A stretch of 29,578 nucleotides of DNA from positions 1 to 29,578 of the forward strand of contig MU401802.1 in assembly GCA_022579005.1 (NCBI GenBank). The letters run 5' to 3'. Position 1 is the first letter of the stretch. Every line of letters starts with the position of its first letter. The position numbers were made by a program, and so were the translations under genes. The notes below the pieces were generated by a model. That model did not search any database, was not told the DNA's origin, and saw nothing but the letters and a program-made list of their open reading frames with translations. The DNA is from Poronia punctata (Eukaryota > Ascomycota > Sordariomycetes > Xylariales > Xylariaceae). Shown here piece after piece: positions 8,680 through 20,839 of the stretch.

Positions 8680-10862
8680 ATGTCCTCCCAACCAGAAGCC
8701 GAACAGGCTCAGAAGCTTTATGATGACCCCGTAACCGGCGAGAAGGTCTCCAAGACCGAACTCAAGAGACGACAGAAGCAAAGAGAAAAGGCCCAGGCTA
8801 AGGAAGCCAAAGCGCAAACCAAGCCTCAGGTAGCCGAGAAAAAGGCAGCCCCAGCTGGAAACCTCGAGGATGAACTGAATCCCAACGTATGTCACCATCG
8901 GCCCACGCATCAATTCGCCTCACACTTTACCTTGTCCTTCGGACTGACGTAGAATTAGCAATACTTCGAGCTTCGTTGCAAGCAGATCGATCATCTACGA
9001 AGCGACCGAAGCATAAATCCGTACCCCCACAAGTTTCACGTTAACACCAAACTGGCCGACTTTGTTAAAGAGCATGAAAACATCGAATCCGGTCAGGGCA
9101 AGGAAGATGTCGAGATTCGTGTTGGTCTGCGGATCATGGCGCAGCGCTCTTATGGTGCTTCCCTGAGATTCTACGACTGCAAGGCCGAGGGAGTATCGAT
9201 CCAGGTCATGTGCGATGCCAAGAACGCATCAGGTACACCCTTTGCGGAACAACATGATCATCTCAGACGAGGAGACGTGTGTATAACCCAATCCAACATA
9301 TTGCGACAAATGTATTTCTTGCTGCTAACCCCGGTGAGCAGTGGATCGGAGTCATCGGCTTTCCAGGACGCACCAAGCCCAAGTCTCGCGATGTCGGAGA
9401 GCTGAGCATCTTTGCTCGTGAAGTCGTTCTCCTTACCCCCTGTCTTCACCAATTGCCATCTAGCCACTTCGGCCTTAAAGATAAGGAACAGAGATATCGA
9501 CAGAGATATCTTGATCTCATCTTGAACGATACCACACGGGCTACATTCATCCGAAGAGCCAAGATGATATCATATCTACGTCAATTCTTGAACGACCGAG
9601 ATTTCCTTGAAGTCCAGAGTACGTTACCGTCCCTTTCTTATACTCCTCCTCCTACCGTAACGTAAGAATGTGGCCAATTCATGGTGGCTGCCAACTAACG
9701 GTACTACAGCGCCAATGATGAACAAGATTGCTGGAGGCGCGACAGCTCGACCCTTCAAGACCTTTCACAACGATCTAAACATGGAGCTTTACATGCGAGT
9801 CGCCCCGGAGCTTTACTTGAAGCAGCTTGTCGTAGGCGGCCTCGAGCGGGTTTACGAAATCGGAAGACAATTCAGAAACGAAGACATCGATCTGACTCAC
9901 AACCCTGAGTTCACTACCCTCGAATTCTACTGCGCCTTCTTCGACGTCCACGACTTGATGGATTTCACCGAAGAGATGATCAGTGGGCTCGTCAAATCCG
10001 TTACTGGTTCTTACCAAACCGAATTCCACACAGTTGACGGAAAAGTACACCAGATTAACTGGGAGCGGCCGTGGCCCCGTATCAATATGATTCCAGCCCT
10101 CGAGGAGGCCACTGGAACCAAGTTCCCGCCGGCGGACCAGTTCTATACCGAGGAAAGTCTTGAGTTCTTCAAGGGTCTGATAGAAAAGCTGGGCATGACG
10201 ATATCGGCGCCGGTAACGACGTCGAGAATCATCGACAAGCTTACGGGAGAGTTCATCGAGTCGCGCTGCATATCCCCTACCTTCATCACAGGCCATCCCA
10301 TGGTGTAAGTTGGATTACTTTGACCCGACAAAAACTCTGTGGAGTCTCACTGACTAACATACGACTAGCATGTCTCCCTTAGCCAAGGCTGATCGTGCCA
10401 TTCCCGGTATTTCCGAGAGATTCGAAGTCTTTGTCGCGACCAAGGAGATTTGCAACTCTTACACTGAGTTGAACGATCCTATCGACCAGAGAAGACGATT
10501 CATGGAGCAGGCAAAGGATAAAGATAAGGGAGATATAGAAGCTCAACTGATTGACGAGTATGTTCAAGGATACGTGACGAGAAAGCCCTTCCACAGTAAC
10601 TAACTCGTTTCAAAGGACATTCTGCGAAGCTCTTGAATACGGTCTCCCTCCTACCGGTGGTTTTGGATTGGGAATTGATAGAATGGTCATGTTCTTGACA
10701 GATCAGTACAGGTATGTCTATCTGATAAATTTCTGGTTGAATATACGCTAACAGTCCCATAGTATCAAGGAAGTATTGACGTTCCCCTTGATGAAGGATG
10801 CTGTCGAGTCGGGCCACAAGGATACTCCTGCAGAGACCTTGGCGAAACTTTCAGTGAACTAA
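8680..10862 (+). CDS. KRS1: Cytosolic lysyl-tRNA synthetase, class II (7 exons)
   Basis: Charges tRNA-Lys with lysine in the cytosol. Exons: 8680-8886, 8959-9276, 9342-9618, 9710-10304, 10369-10557, 10616-10711, 10763-10862 (TAA). The introns are 72, 65, 91, 64, 58 and 51 bp with GT-AG ends, most with a CTAAC/CTGAC branch site; the join gives 593 aa, the usual fungal length. Residues 29-48 form the Lys/Arg-rich eukaryotic tRNA-binding extension. The OB-fold anticodon domain starts near 120 (RFYD at the strand end), and LRRGD leads into the [11 protein letters not shown] block. Motif 1 is EVQTPMM (265-271), motif 2 starts [16 protein letters not shown] (322-337), ELNDP is at 499-503, and motif 3 is GFGLGIDR (544-551). 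All three class II motifs are intact. Start ATG at 8680 has the context CAAAATGTC; an in-frame ATG at 8659 would add 7 residues. There is no mitochondrial presequence. Oddities: D326 in place of the usual Gly, L338 in place of Cys, and A-D-R (473-475) where fungal cytosolic enzymes have x-H-R. Confidence 0.95.
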
Positions 10863-11190
10863 AAGTGGCGATGTAATGAGCAAAAAGGCTACTGGTAGCA
10901 GGTAAAAAGTCAAAACTTGTAGAAAGACGACCATACTGCTTAGTAACAGCTAGATAGCGATGTCAACTTTGTAGGGCATTAAATGGAACGATGCTATGAA
11001 TATGTACCTTTGTGTCCAAGCCATCTCCTCATTACCCCTATATCCCACGTAGTCTCCATCAGTGGCAATCGACATCATGGAGCGCCCCTTTTGCAATTGA
11101 TCTCTGAGTCCGCGCAGCCCTCTACTGCAAATTGACATTTTCCGTCGGTGTTATAGTTTACACTGCCGGGGGGTCCGTAATGACTTATTG
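10863..11190. other. 3' flank of lysyl-tRNA synthetase
   Basis: Normal-composition sequence after the stop codon, presumably holding the 3' UTR and polyadenylation region. A 62-codon frame on the - strand (10950-11138) has no recognisable motif. The AT block starts only about 330 bp after the stop codon. Confidence 0.5.
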
Positions 11191-11290
11191 TTATTATATA
11201 AGGAGAGAAGGTTTTTTTAAAAAGCAAAGGTTTTTTATATTTACTTATATAGGCGTTTTAGTATAAACTTAGCTTATATATATAGGCACT
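11190..11290. other. Right gene-island / AT-block boundary
   Basis: Composition collapses to A/T within about 100 bp. The first bases of the block still hold GGAGAG, AAGGTT and GGCG, which become rare further right. No LTR-like TG...CA end could be recognised here. Confidence 0.65.
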
Positions 11291-13210
11291 AAGACTAGAA
11301 CTATAATAGTACTTTTTTTTAAATTATAGCTAACTATAGCTATATAAAAAAAAAAAAAGTTAATACTTTTGCTTTTTTAACTTAAAAGCTTATTACTTTT
11401 AGCTTTTATATAAATATAGTTAATTATAATATATAATTATTAAAAGCTTTACTTATTAAAAACTTAAGCTTAACTTTAATAAGTTAAGAAAAATTAAAAA
11501 GCGCTATAAGCTTATAAAATAGTTAAAACTTTATAAAAAAATAAAAAAAAAAAATTTAAAATAAATAAAGGTTATTTTTTTAATAAAAAGTTAAAAAAAT
11601 TATTAAGTAAGTAGCTAAATTTAAATTTTGCTTGCTTAGTAATTAACTATAGCTTACTTAAAAAAAATATAAAAAGCTTTAAAGCTTTTACTATTTTTAA
11701 AAATAATTTTTATTTTTTATTTAAAAGCATAGTTTTAAATAATTATAAAGCTTTATACTTTATTAATAACAAAAATTTACTTAAAAAAAACTTTATTATT
11801 AAAGCTAAGCTAAAAGACTTTATTGCTATAAGTACTTTTAACTTTTTAATTTTATACTATAGCAAATAGGTTATTTATTAGATCTTTAATAGTAAAAAAA
11901 AAAAAAAATACTTTTTTTTTAGTGCTTAAAAACGTAGTAATAGTAACAAGATTTTATATAAATATAGTATTAAAAGCAAAGCTTAAAAAAAAAGCATATA
12001 GTATTATAAACTAAATTATACTTTTTAATATAAAAGCTTAAATACTAGCGTTATTTTAAAATAGTTAACTAAATAATATAACTTAGTATTTTTTAAATAT
12101 AAGCTTATTTTTTATTACTTTTTAAAAAGTATAGTAACTACTTTAATAATTTAAAAGCTTAAAATTATAAGCAATATAGTAAAATAAATTATAGCTATAT
12201 ATTTAAAGCGCTTTTAAAAGCTTTTAATTAACTTATAAAAACTTTTAAAAGCATTTAAAAATATATAGTATAAAAAAGCTAAATACTTAAAACCTAAGCT
12301 TTTTAAAGCTTTTATTTAAAATATAAAAAGTATTAAAATTAATAAAATTAAAAAGATTAATTATAAAAATTATACTTAAATATATGCTTTAAAGGTTATA
12401 TTTAAAAAACTTTTAAAATAGCAAGCTATATGCTTATTTTAAAAAATATATTAAAATTTATTTAACTATTTAAGTAAATATAATAAATTTTTATAAACTT
12501 TATTACTTAAAAATAAGTATAGTAAAATAATATATATTAATACTTTTATTATTAAAACCTAATTATAAGTAGCTTAAAACTTAATACGCTTTAAAAAATA
12601 AGTAAAATAGCAATATAAGCTTTTAATATATTAAATATATAGTAATAATAAAAAAGTAGTAATTTTAAGCTATAGCTTAATTAATTTTTAAAAGTAAGCA
12701 AACTAAAAAAGTATAAAGCTAAAGCTTTTATTAAGTTATATTAAAAAGTTTATAAAAAGCAAAAAGCGTACTAAATAAAAAATTATTAATTAAGCTTTAA
12801 AAATGCTTAAAAAAGCTAAGCTTTTAAAAAAGCTATAGCTAAAAGCAGTTTATATAGCTAAATAGCTATATAACTAAAGCTTTTTAAAAGCAAATAATAT
12901 ATATTTACTAATAAAAGTTTTTTACTTTTAGTTTTAATAATATTTTTATTAATATTTACTAAAGCTTATTATAAGCAAGCTAGCAAATTTAAAGTTAAAC
13001 TAGTTAAGTATAAAAGCATATAAATATAAAGCTTACTTAGTATAATAAAATAAACTTATATATTATTAAAAGCAAGACTATAAAGTAAAGTAGTAAGTAT
13101 ATATTAAATATTTAATTAAATATAAAGTATTAAATTTATATAGGATTTAAGTTTTAAAGCTTTAAAAAGTTATTATAATAAAAAATATAAAATTTAATAA
13201 AAAGCTTTTT
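11290..13210 (+). mobile_element. RIP-degraded A-rich relic, unidentified; possible 5' part of the copia element
   Basis: Near-pure A/T with islands of AGCT, AGT, ACT and GCA. The + strand is A-rich, as in the sense strands of the recognised relics, so any coding sequence was probably on +. I traced no domain motif (no RT, integrase or DDE transposase box). It ends exactly at the left LTR of the gypsy element at 13211. By position it could be the upstream half of the Ty1/copia relic that resumes at 20 kb, split by the gypsy insertion; this is inference. Confidence 0.4.
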
Positions 13211-13456
13211 TGTTATAAATAAGTTATAAAGAGGCAAGGCTTTAAAAGGTAACTTGATTTTATTGCTAGAAATTTTAAAGTAAAGAGAAAAAAAAAGAAA
13301 AGCTTTTAAGATCTTATTAAGTGTGCAAGCCTATATATGTATAAAATAGTGAGGCTATAATTACTTATAAGTGCAGGCCTTAGTATTTATTATTTAAAAG
13401 AAGTAATAGCTATAAGCTACTTAATTAGCTATATTGCTATTAACTAATTTATAACT
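13211..13456 (-). repeat. 3' LTR of the gypsy element
   Basis: Starts TGTTATAAATAAG and ends near TAACTAATTTATAACT on the + strand. It aligns end to end with 19753-19997, with about 30 differences, all transitions, and at most one base of length difference in an A-run. It keeps GAGGCAAGGC and GCAGGCC, so it is less saturated than the interior. Relative to the other LTR it has more T and A at differing sites, i.e. it is the more mutated copy overall. Confidence 0.9.
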
Positions 13457-14559
13457 ACTTTTTTTAAAAAAAATAACTTGTTTTAAGGCATAGTCTAGCT
13501 TTAAACTAGTATTTTTTAAATTTTTAATTAATTGCTTTTTAGCTAAAAAAAAATTGCTTTAAGTATTTACTTATTTACTATAATAGTTTAGGCCTTTATA
13601 CTATTGCGCTATAGTGTAGTTTTTTTATAATTAATTATATAAATTTAATATATAAAGTAGTTTTTATTACGCGTTTTTTTTATAAATTTTCTATATTTTG
13701 CTTTTTATAGTTACTGCTTTATTATTATTAACGTATAGCGTATTAAATTTATTTTAGTTAGTAGCTTGCAACTATTTTTTAAGCTGTTTAAATAGTTTAG
13801 CAGCTTTTAAGTATATTTTATAAAACTTTTTTAATAGCTTTGCGCTATTTTTAAAGTTTTTTGCTATATATTATTTATTATTTATATTTTACTTTTTTTA
13901 GTACACTTTATATTATAGCTTATTATAGTATAGTTTTAATATATATATTTTTTTAACTATAAATTTTTTTTTGCTTGCTAGTTTTACTTATAAGCTTATA
14001 AAATTTTTAAATTTTTGTTTTAGTAAAAAATTATTTAAGTACTTTTATAAACAATTAGCATAAAACTTATTAGTTACTTTTTATAATAAAAGTATTTTAA
14101 AAGTATAAGTATTTTTATTATAAGCTAGTATTTAAAATTTTTATTAAATTATAAAGTAGTTTAGCTTATTAAATAGTTAGTTAGTAAGCTAAGATTAATG
14201 CTTTTTTAAAATAAATATAAAGTTTTTTATATTAAAGTTAAAGTTTTTTTAACTTTTATTTACTTATTTTATTATGCGTTTTTATATTTATTAAAAGTTT
14301 GCTTTTATAGTATTAATATATTTTTAAATTTTTTAAGCGCGTTTTTATATACTTTTATATAATTGCTATTTTTTAAAATATAAGGTTTTTAGTTTTTTTT
14401 TAGTAGTTTTATTTTTTTAGTTAAAATAAAAAAGCATAAAAAAACCTATTTTTACTTTATAAAGCAAAAGTTTAATTAATTTATATAGTATAGTAGCTTA
14501 TATATAGTTTATAGCTAGTATATATTTTAATTAATTGTTTTAATAATAGTTTATATATA

Positions 14560-14880
14560 GTTATAGTTATTAGTTTAAATATTTATTTATTATTTTTGCT
14601 TATTTTATTATTTTATAATAACTTATAAAAGCTAAAGTCTAAGTAATTCTTAATATTTTAGCTAGTTTGTTTATAAAAGCTAAAATAAATTAAAGTTTTT
14701 TATTAAACATAATTATAATTAAAGGTTTAAAAACTTTAAAAGGTTTTTTATAATATATTTAAGCTGCTTATTAAGCAATAACTTTAATAGTATATAAAAT
14801 AGTTTATACTTTTTTGCTTAGTTTATTTACTATTATTATTATATTATTATAACTATGTTTATTTTTTAGCATTTATTTAA
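14560..14880 (-). pseudogene. Fossil Ty3/gypsy integrase core (gypsy element on - strand)
   Basis: On the - strand the reading follows the D,D-35-E integrase: a VDRLSK-like stretch, then a decayed form of S-D-R-G-x-Q-F (now like FNKKLQF), followed by I-x-AFI-x-KLAKILRIT and an IINKYL block matching the family's (A)EI-x-NQYL after the H-x-Q-T-x-G-Q motif. The second catalytic Asp of SDRG reads Asn, and stops stand where Trp or Gln is expected. Its position beyond RT (lower coordinates, - strand) fixes the element as Ty3/gypsy rather than Ty1/copia. Confidence 0.8.
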
Positions 14881-16149
14881 AATTAATTATTAAGTAGCGC
14901 TATACGTAGTTTAGTACTAGTAATAGCGTTAACTTGCTTAGTATTTTGTTTTTTAAAACTTTTGCTAGCTAGTATTATAAATAATTAGTTATATACTTAT
15001 TATAGTCTTTTTTTAATTTTAGCTACTAATAGCGCTTAGCTACTAAGTAGCAAGTCTTTTTTTTTTTAAAGTACGCTATAAGTATTTGTTTATATACTTT
15101 TATAATTAACTTTATGCGTAAGTATAGTAAGTTTAAAACTACTAGTTATTTTTTATATATTATTAACTTATTTTGCAATATTTATAAGTTCTTTGTTTTT
15201 TTTACTATTATTTACGCTTTTTGCTAATATATTTATATTTTTAAGTTATTTTTATTTTTGTTTAGTATTTTATTAATTAATTAAAAACTTATAAAGTTTT
15301 TTATTATTTTTTAAAGTTTAAATACTAATATTTTAATAAGTAAGTTTTATATTTATAAACTAGTAAACTTAAATATTATAAGTTTAAAAAAGGTTATATA
15401 GCACTATTGTTTTTTTTTTTTTTTTATAATACTATATTTTCTTGCTTTTATAATAAAACATTAGCAGCAACGTTTTTTTTATTAAGTTTATAAGTAATTA
15501 TAAAATTATATTTTATAAGTAATGTAAACTATTTTGCTTACTATAAATTAAAGCATTGCTTAGTACTAAAATATTTTAAAGCCTTATAGTTTATAATTAT
15601 TATAAATAGCTTTTTTTATTAATATTTAATTAATTCTGCTTTTTATTTTTTTAATGCTAGTACTACTACTAGCATTTTTTTATTATAAATATTATAATTA
15701 AGCTTTGCGCCTTTTATAGTTTTAAAAAAAAAAGCTATAAAGTACTAAGTTTTATTATTAAGTTATAGTTAAAATAGTATACTAGCTATTACTTTATTTA
15801 AAGCGTTTATTTTTACTTTTATTAGCAAGTTATAATTAAAGTGCTATAAAAGCAGTACTAAAGTTAAGGTTTTTTTTAAACTTTAAAATGCTTTTTTATA
15901 CTTTTTGCTTTAAAAAAATATTATATTATAATATATTAAAGCTGTTAGCAGCTTTGCTTTTTAATTATAGTTTTAAATAAATTTTTTATAAAAGTTATAA
16001 AATTTTAAAAAAAATTAAACTTTTTTTATTATTATAAAAGTAGCTTACTTATAAATTACTTTAATTTTTATAAAGTTTACGCTAATGCTTTTTAAGCTTA
16101 TAATATATTTAAAAAACTTTGTTTAAGTAATATAAAATTTTAATTTTTT

Positions 16150-16600
16150 TAGGTTTGCTTAAAGTCCTACTTTTCTTAGTTGCTATAGTACTTTTTTTAC
16201 GTATTTTTTATACTTTTTAATAATATTAAAGTATATTAATATATTGTTAATATATGCGCAATAAAAATAGTTTAAGTAATTAAACAATATATTATTAATA
16301 TATTTTTAAAATATTAAAGGTTTGTTTATAAAGCTAAAAAATAGCATTTTATATTTATAAGCTTTATATTTAGTACAAAAAGTTATAAAGTCTTTAGTTT
16401 TTATAGCTATATAAATATAATAAAATGCTTATTATATATTAATTTTTATAAAGATTTTTATATAAAAATTTTTTAAAAAAGTTTTTTTTATTAGTAGTAA
16501 TAAATAATAATCTTTTTTTGTTAAACTATTTAATTTTTTATAGTTTATATAAAAGCGCAATTTTTTATAAGGTTTTTAAATAAATAAAATAAATAAAGCT
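16150..16600 (-). pseudogene. Fossil Ty3/gypsy reverse transcriptase (gypsy element on - strand)
   Basis: The complement reads KLRFYINYKKLNSLTKKD (family: LRFCVDYRKLN-x-x-T-x-K-x-R-YPLP), then a long decayed stretch with TKYKAYKYKML and FFSFINKP (family: TRYG-x-YEY-x-VMPFGLTNAPATF). YINNILIY follows at 16231-16257, where the catalytic Y-x-D-D box belongs. Both Asp codons are now AAC and AAT. The frame holds together over more than 100 codons apart from stops, so identification as gypsy RT is secure. Inactive. Confidence 0.88.
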
Positions 16601-18534
16601 TATAAAATATTACTTAGTTTTATAAATTTTTTTTTAAGTTAATTTATAAAGTATTTTTATATTACTTTTAACTTGTTTAGTAATATTTTATATAAAAAAT
16701 TATATTTTAAGTTGTTAGCTAATTTCTTATTTATAAATTTTATTAAGTAGTTTACTTTTAAATAGCGTAAAAAAAGTTTATTTAAATTAACCTTACTAAA
16801 AGTATATAATAAAAAGTAGTATTTTAGTAAAATTACCTTAAAAGCTTGTTTTTTTAGCTTTTTGCTTTTTTTATTAAAAAATTTTTTAGTCTTTTTTTTA
16901 TTAATAGTAAAATTAATTTTTTTTATACTAATAATTTTAACTTTGCTTTTAGCTTAGCTAACATGCATTATCTTTTAAAAAAAAAATGCTATTAAAAAGC
17001 ATATCTTAGTTTATAATTATTTTTTATACTAAGCAATACTATTTTTTTATATATAATATAGTTTTTAAGCATCTAATAACTAGTTATTTAAAATATTTTT
17101 TTTTAATTTTTTTACTAGCTATAGTTAGCTATTAAGTTTGTTTAAGTTACTTACTATTAACCTCTTTATTTTTTAAATATTTATTTTTATTAAGTTTTAG
17201 TTTTAGTATATTATAAGCTTTTAAGTTAGTTTAATTATTTACTAAGTAAGGTTATTGTTTAAATAATAGCTTATACTAAGTAGTAAGTTTTTAAAAAAAA
17301 TAAGTTTATACTGCTAACAATCTAGCAATATTTTATATTGTCTAAACTATAATTTTTTTAGTATTATAGCATATTGCATTTTTAATATAATAAGTAAAAC
17401 AGTTTTAAAAGTTTATTTTTTTATATATATTATAACTAGTATAATTTTGTATATTTTTTAACTAATCTTGCTATTAAATCTTATTATAGTATAATAGTTA
17501 AAGTTTATAAAAATAGTAAGTTTTAAAGCTGTTTTTATTTATTTAGCTAATTTTATATTTACTACTGTATATATATTAGCTTTTATATTACTAAAAACGT
17601 TATTAGTTTATAAAAAAGTTTTATTATTAAGTAAAATATAGTTAAATATAAAAAGTTTTTTTTTTATATATTTATTTATAATATTTAGTTTTTTATAGTT
17701 AACAATTATTAGTAATACTTTTTTTAAGTAAAAGTTTATTTAACTTAAAGTTACTTTTTTAATAATAGCTTATTTTTTGTTTTTAGCTACAAGTTTTTAA
17801 CTTTATATTTATATACTATTATAATAGCTTAGATTTATACTTAGTAGTTAAAGTTATTTTTTTTTTTATAAGCAATTATAAAACATATATTTTTAACCTT
17901 TATAATTAAAGCATTAACTTTTAATAATAAAAGTTTTTATTTTTTTAGCAAATAATTTAAGTTGCTATTTAATTAAATATTAGTTATTACTAGTTTAGTT
18001 TTTATTATATTAACTAAAAATAGTACTATTATTTATTAACTAGGTTGCTTTTATGTTGTTTGCTTAAGTAAGCTATGCTAATTTATTTATATTATTGCTA
18101 GTATAGCTATTATTTATATTAAAAAGCTTTTAATTTAGCTTATGCTTATTTTTTTATTAAAACGTATATATTACTTAAGTGCAATATTAAACAAAAGCAT
18201 TAAAGTTTATATTTATATTTAAGTATTATAAAGTAGTTTTTTTATATAGCTAAGCAATAAGTTTATTATAAAATTTTTTTTTTTACTTAATACAAAAAAT
18301 TTAGCGTTTACTAGCAAAGCGTACAAAACTATTTTTAAAAGTTTAATAATTAATAAAACTTTTTATTTTTAACTTTTAATACTTTACTTTAACGTTTTAT
18401 TTTTAATTAATATTTTTATACTTACTTTTTAAATAATTAAAAAGTTTAATAAAAGTATTTATTATATTTAAGTAGTTATTTTATAAATAAAGCTATAAGT
18501 TTTTAGCTACTATTTTTTTTAAATATGCTTTAAT

Positions 18535-18660
18535 ATTTACTAATTAAGCTTTTTTATTTATAAACTAGTTTTTATTAGCTTTAAAGCAGTTTTTTATATA
18601 TTTTAACTATATTTTAAAAGTTATTTTGTTTTTGTTTTTATTATTATAAAATATAAAAAC
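18535..18660 (-). pseudogene. Fossil gypsy Gag (capsid-like) segment
   Basis: On the - strand, between the 5' LTR and RT, a short stretch reads ITFKI-stop-LKYIKNCFKANK, then stop-F-x-x-KKA and LVNI. It resembles the fungal gypsy Gag pattern F-x-x-W-L-x-x-(I/V)-x-x-x-F followed by K-A-x-L-x-Y/N. The stops match expected Trp codons. Position supports Gag, but the match is short. Confidence 0.5.
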
Positions 18661-19752
18661 TTTAATTTTAGCTAACTTATAAAGTATATTTAAAGTTAAA
18701 AACATATTATTTTTAAATATTAAATAATTATAAGCTAAAAAGTTTACTACTTATTAGTTTATATTAGCTATTTAAAACTTAAAGCGTTTAATTTTACTAT
18801 AAGCGTTAAGTAGTTTTTATATTATACGCTTAATTGTTTTATTTATATTAAGTTTAAATTTTAAAAGTAAAGCTTTTTTATTATGTTTTTAAGCGTAGTT
18901 ATTTACTTGCTACTAAAAGCATTATACTTTTTTTTTTAATACTACAATTTTGCAAATGCTTAGCTTGCTTAAATAATAAGTGTAGTAAATTAAGTTTAAT
19001 ATAGTATTTTTGCTTATAAAAAAACGTATATAAAGCTTATTTGCTTATACTTAGTAAGCAAGCAGCATTAAAGTATATATTTTAAATTTTTAAAATGTAA
19101 TATTAAAGTAAGTGTTTACTAAGTTTTTAAATATTTTAGTATTTATTATACTATTAAAATTAAGTATTGCTTTTTTTCTATTTTTTATTAATAAAATAAA
19201 TAAAAATTTTAATTTATTAAATTTTTTAATATATAACTTAGTAAAAGCTTAAACTAAATTATAAGTTTTTTAATAATGCTATATAATTATAATTTTATAA
19301 TAAGTGTCTTTAAAGGCGTTTAATATAATTTGTTAATTAAAAATATAAGCTTAATTAATTAAAGTATTAAGCGCATTTTTAGCGTTAAGTTCTTTATATT
19401 TTAAAGTTTTAGTATTTATATTTTAAAATAGCTATAAAATAAAAGTAAATTAGCAACACAATTTAGTTTATAAAATTTTATTTATTTTTAAAATAGTTTT
19501 AATAAAGTTACTATTTATATATAAAGTTTTAGCTAAAGCTTATTACTTTATAGCTATGCGCATTTTAGCACATTTTTTATTTTTTTAAGCTATAATCCTA
19601 GTTAGTAGCTAAAATAGTTATTATTTTAGCAGCTTTACTAGTGCTGCTAATTAATTAAATTAGTTTTTAAGTTAAATTTGCAAACTAGGGATTATATATA
19701 TTATATATAACAATTTTAGGTTTAATTTTAAATAATTTAACAACTTTAGAAT

Positions 19753-19997
19753 TATTACAAATAAGTTATAAAAAAGCAAGGCTTTAAAAGGTAACTTAAT
19801 TTTATTGCTAGAAATTCTAAGGTAAAGAGAAAAAAAAAAAAAGCTTTTAAGATCTTGTTAAGTGTACAGGCCTATATACGTACAAAATAGTAGGGCTGCA
19901 ACTACTTATAAGTGCAGGCCTTAGTATTTACTGTTTAAAGGAGGTAATGGCTATAAGCTACCTAATTAGCTGTACTACTATTAACTAATCCGTAACT
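19753..19997 (-). repeat. 5' LTR of the gypsy element
   Basis: Direct repeat of 13211-13456. In the element's own direction it begins (A/T)GTTACGGATTAG and ends TTATTTGTAATA, so ancestral ends of TGTTAC and GTAACA form a 6-bp inverted repeat, normal for LTRs. It retains CC, GG, TC and CA in places and includes palindromic AGGCCT-like and GTAC sites. The interior just inside it (below 19753) should hold the primer-binding site; I could not match a tRNA there. Confidence 0.9.
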
Positions 19998-20839
19998 TTT
20001 TTTATATAAAAAAAAACTAATTAAAATTAATAAAAAAAGTAAAAATAGTAGTTATTAAAATTATAATGCTAAAGCTACTGCTTTAAATAAAAATAAAAAA
20101 TATATAAAAGCTTAATTTACTAAAAAAAAAAAAAAAACTATTATTAATACTTTTAAAAAAATTAAAGGTATATTTATATTAAAAGACTTTTTAACTAAAA
20201 GCTAATTAAAAAAGTATAAGTTAAAAGTAAATATATTTTAAAAGTTTAAAAAAAATAGCAATAATAATTTTAAAAGTTAAATATATAAACTTATAACTTT
20301 TTAATAAACTTTTAAACTAAAATAGCAACTAAGCAAAATAAAGAAAATATTTACTAACTTATTTATAATTTTAAAAAGTAGCAAAGTAGCTAAAATAAGC
20401 AAAAAAAATCTTAGTTAACTTTATAAAGTATATTTAATAAATAAAAAATAAAAAAACTTTTAAAAACCTTTAATATATAAATAAAGTAACTAGTAATAAG
20501 TAAAGCAATAAAAGCTTAATAAACTTAAAAAGCTTTATTGCTTACTAAAAAAAGCTAAAAAATTAAAAAAATACTTAATAATAAATAAGATTTTAAAATA
20601 TTTGCTTTTATTTAAACTTTTTATTAAAAGCGTAAAATATATGCTTTTAAAAAAAAAGCTTATTAGCAAAACTTTTTAAAAACATTTTTGCTTAATTAGT
20701 AAAAAGTTATATATTAAAAAAATTAAAACTATAAAATATTATATTTTATAATAGCAGCTATAATATATTAAAAATATGCTAAGTATATAAATATAGCTTT
20801 AAAATAGCTTAAAATATATTAAAATAAGCTTTTTAAGCT

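Larger units (their letters stand above)
13211..19997 (-). mobile_element. Ty3/gypsy LTR retrotransposon, full-length but RIP-inactivated
   Basis: Two ~245 bp direct repeats (13211-13456 and 19753-19997) bound a 6.3-kb interior, 6.8 kb in total. Coding runs on the - strand: the + strand is T-rich through the interior. Reading the complement with RIP allowed gives Gag-like residues near 18.6 kb, RT near 16.2-16.6 kb and integrase near 14.6-14.9 kb, the Ty3/gypsy order. The 5' LTR is therefore the right-hand one. Ancestral LTR ends were probably TGTTAC...GTAACA. TTTTT stands on both outer sides (13206-13210 and after 19997) and may be the target-site duplication, but it is low complexity. Multiple stops and mutated catalytic codons exclude activity. 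Confidence 0.9.

Noticed and set aside
8569..8913. Open frame of 114 codons on the - strand, hydrophobic and Gly/Leu-rich
   Set aside because: It lies antisense to exon 1 of lysyl-tRNA synthetase; its composition is the complement of the Lys/Glu-rich exon.
9775..10296. Open frame of 173 codons on the - strand
   Set aside because: Antisense shadow of the long exon 4 of lysyl-tRNA synthetase.
10950..11138. 62-codon frame on the - strand after lysyl-tRNA synthetase
   Set aside because: No recognisable motif; it lies in the probable 3' UTR region and could be open by chance.
13206..13210. TTTTT as a target-site duplication of the gypsy element
   Set aside because: Present on both outer sides, but poly-T is so common here that it proves nothing; kept only as a possibility.
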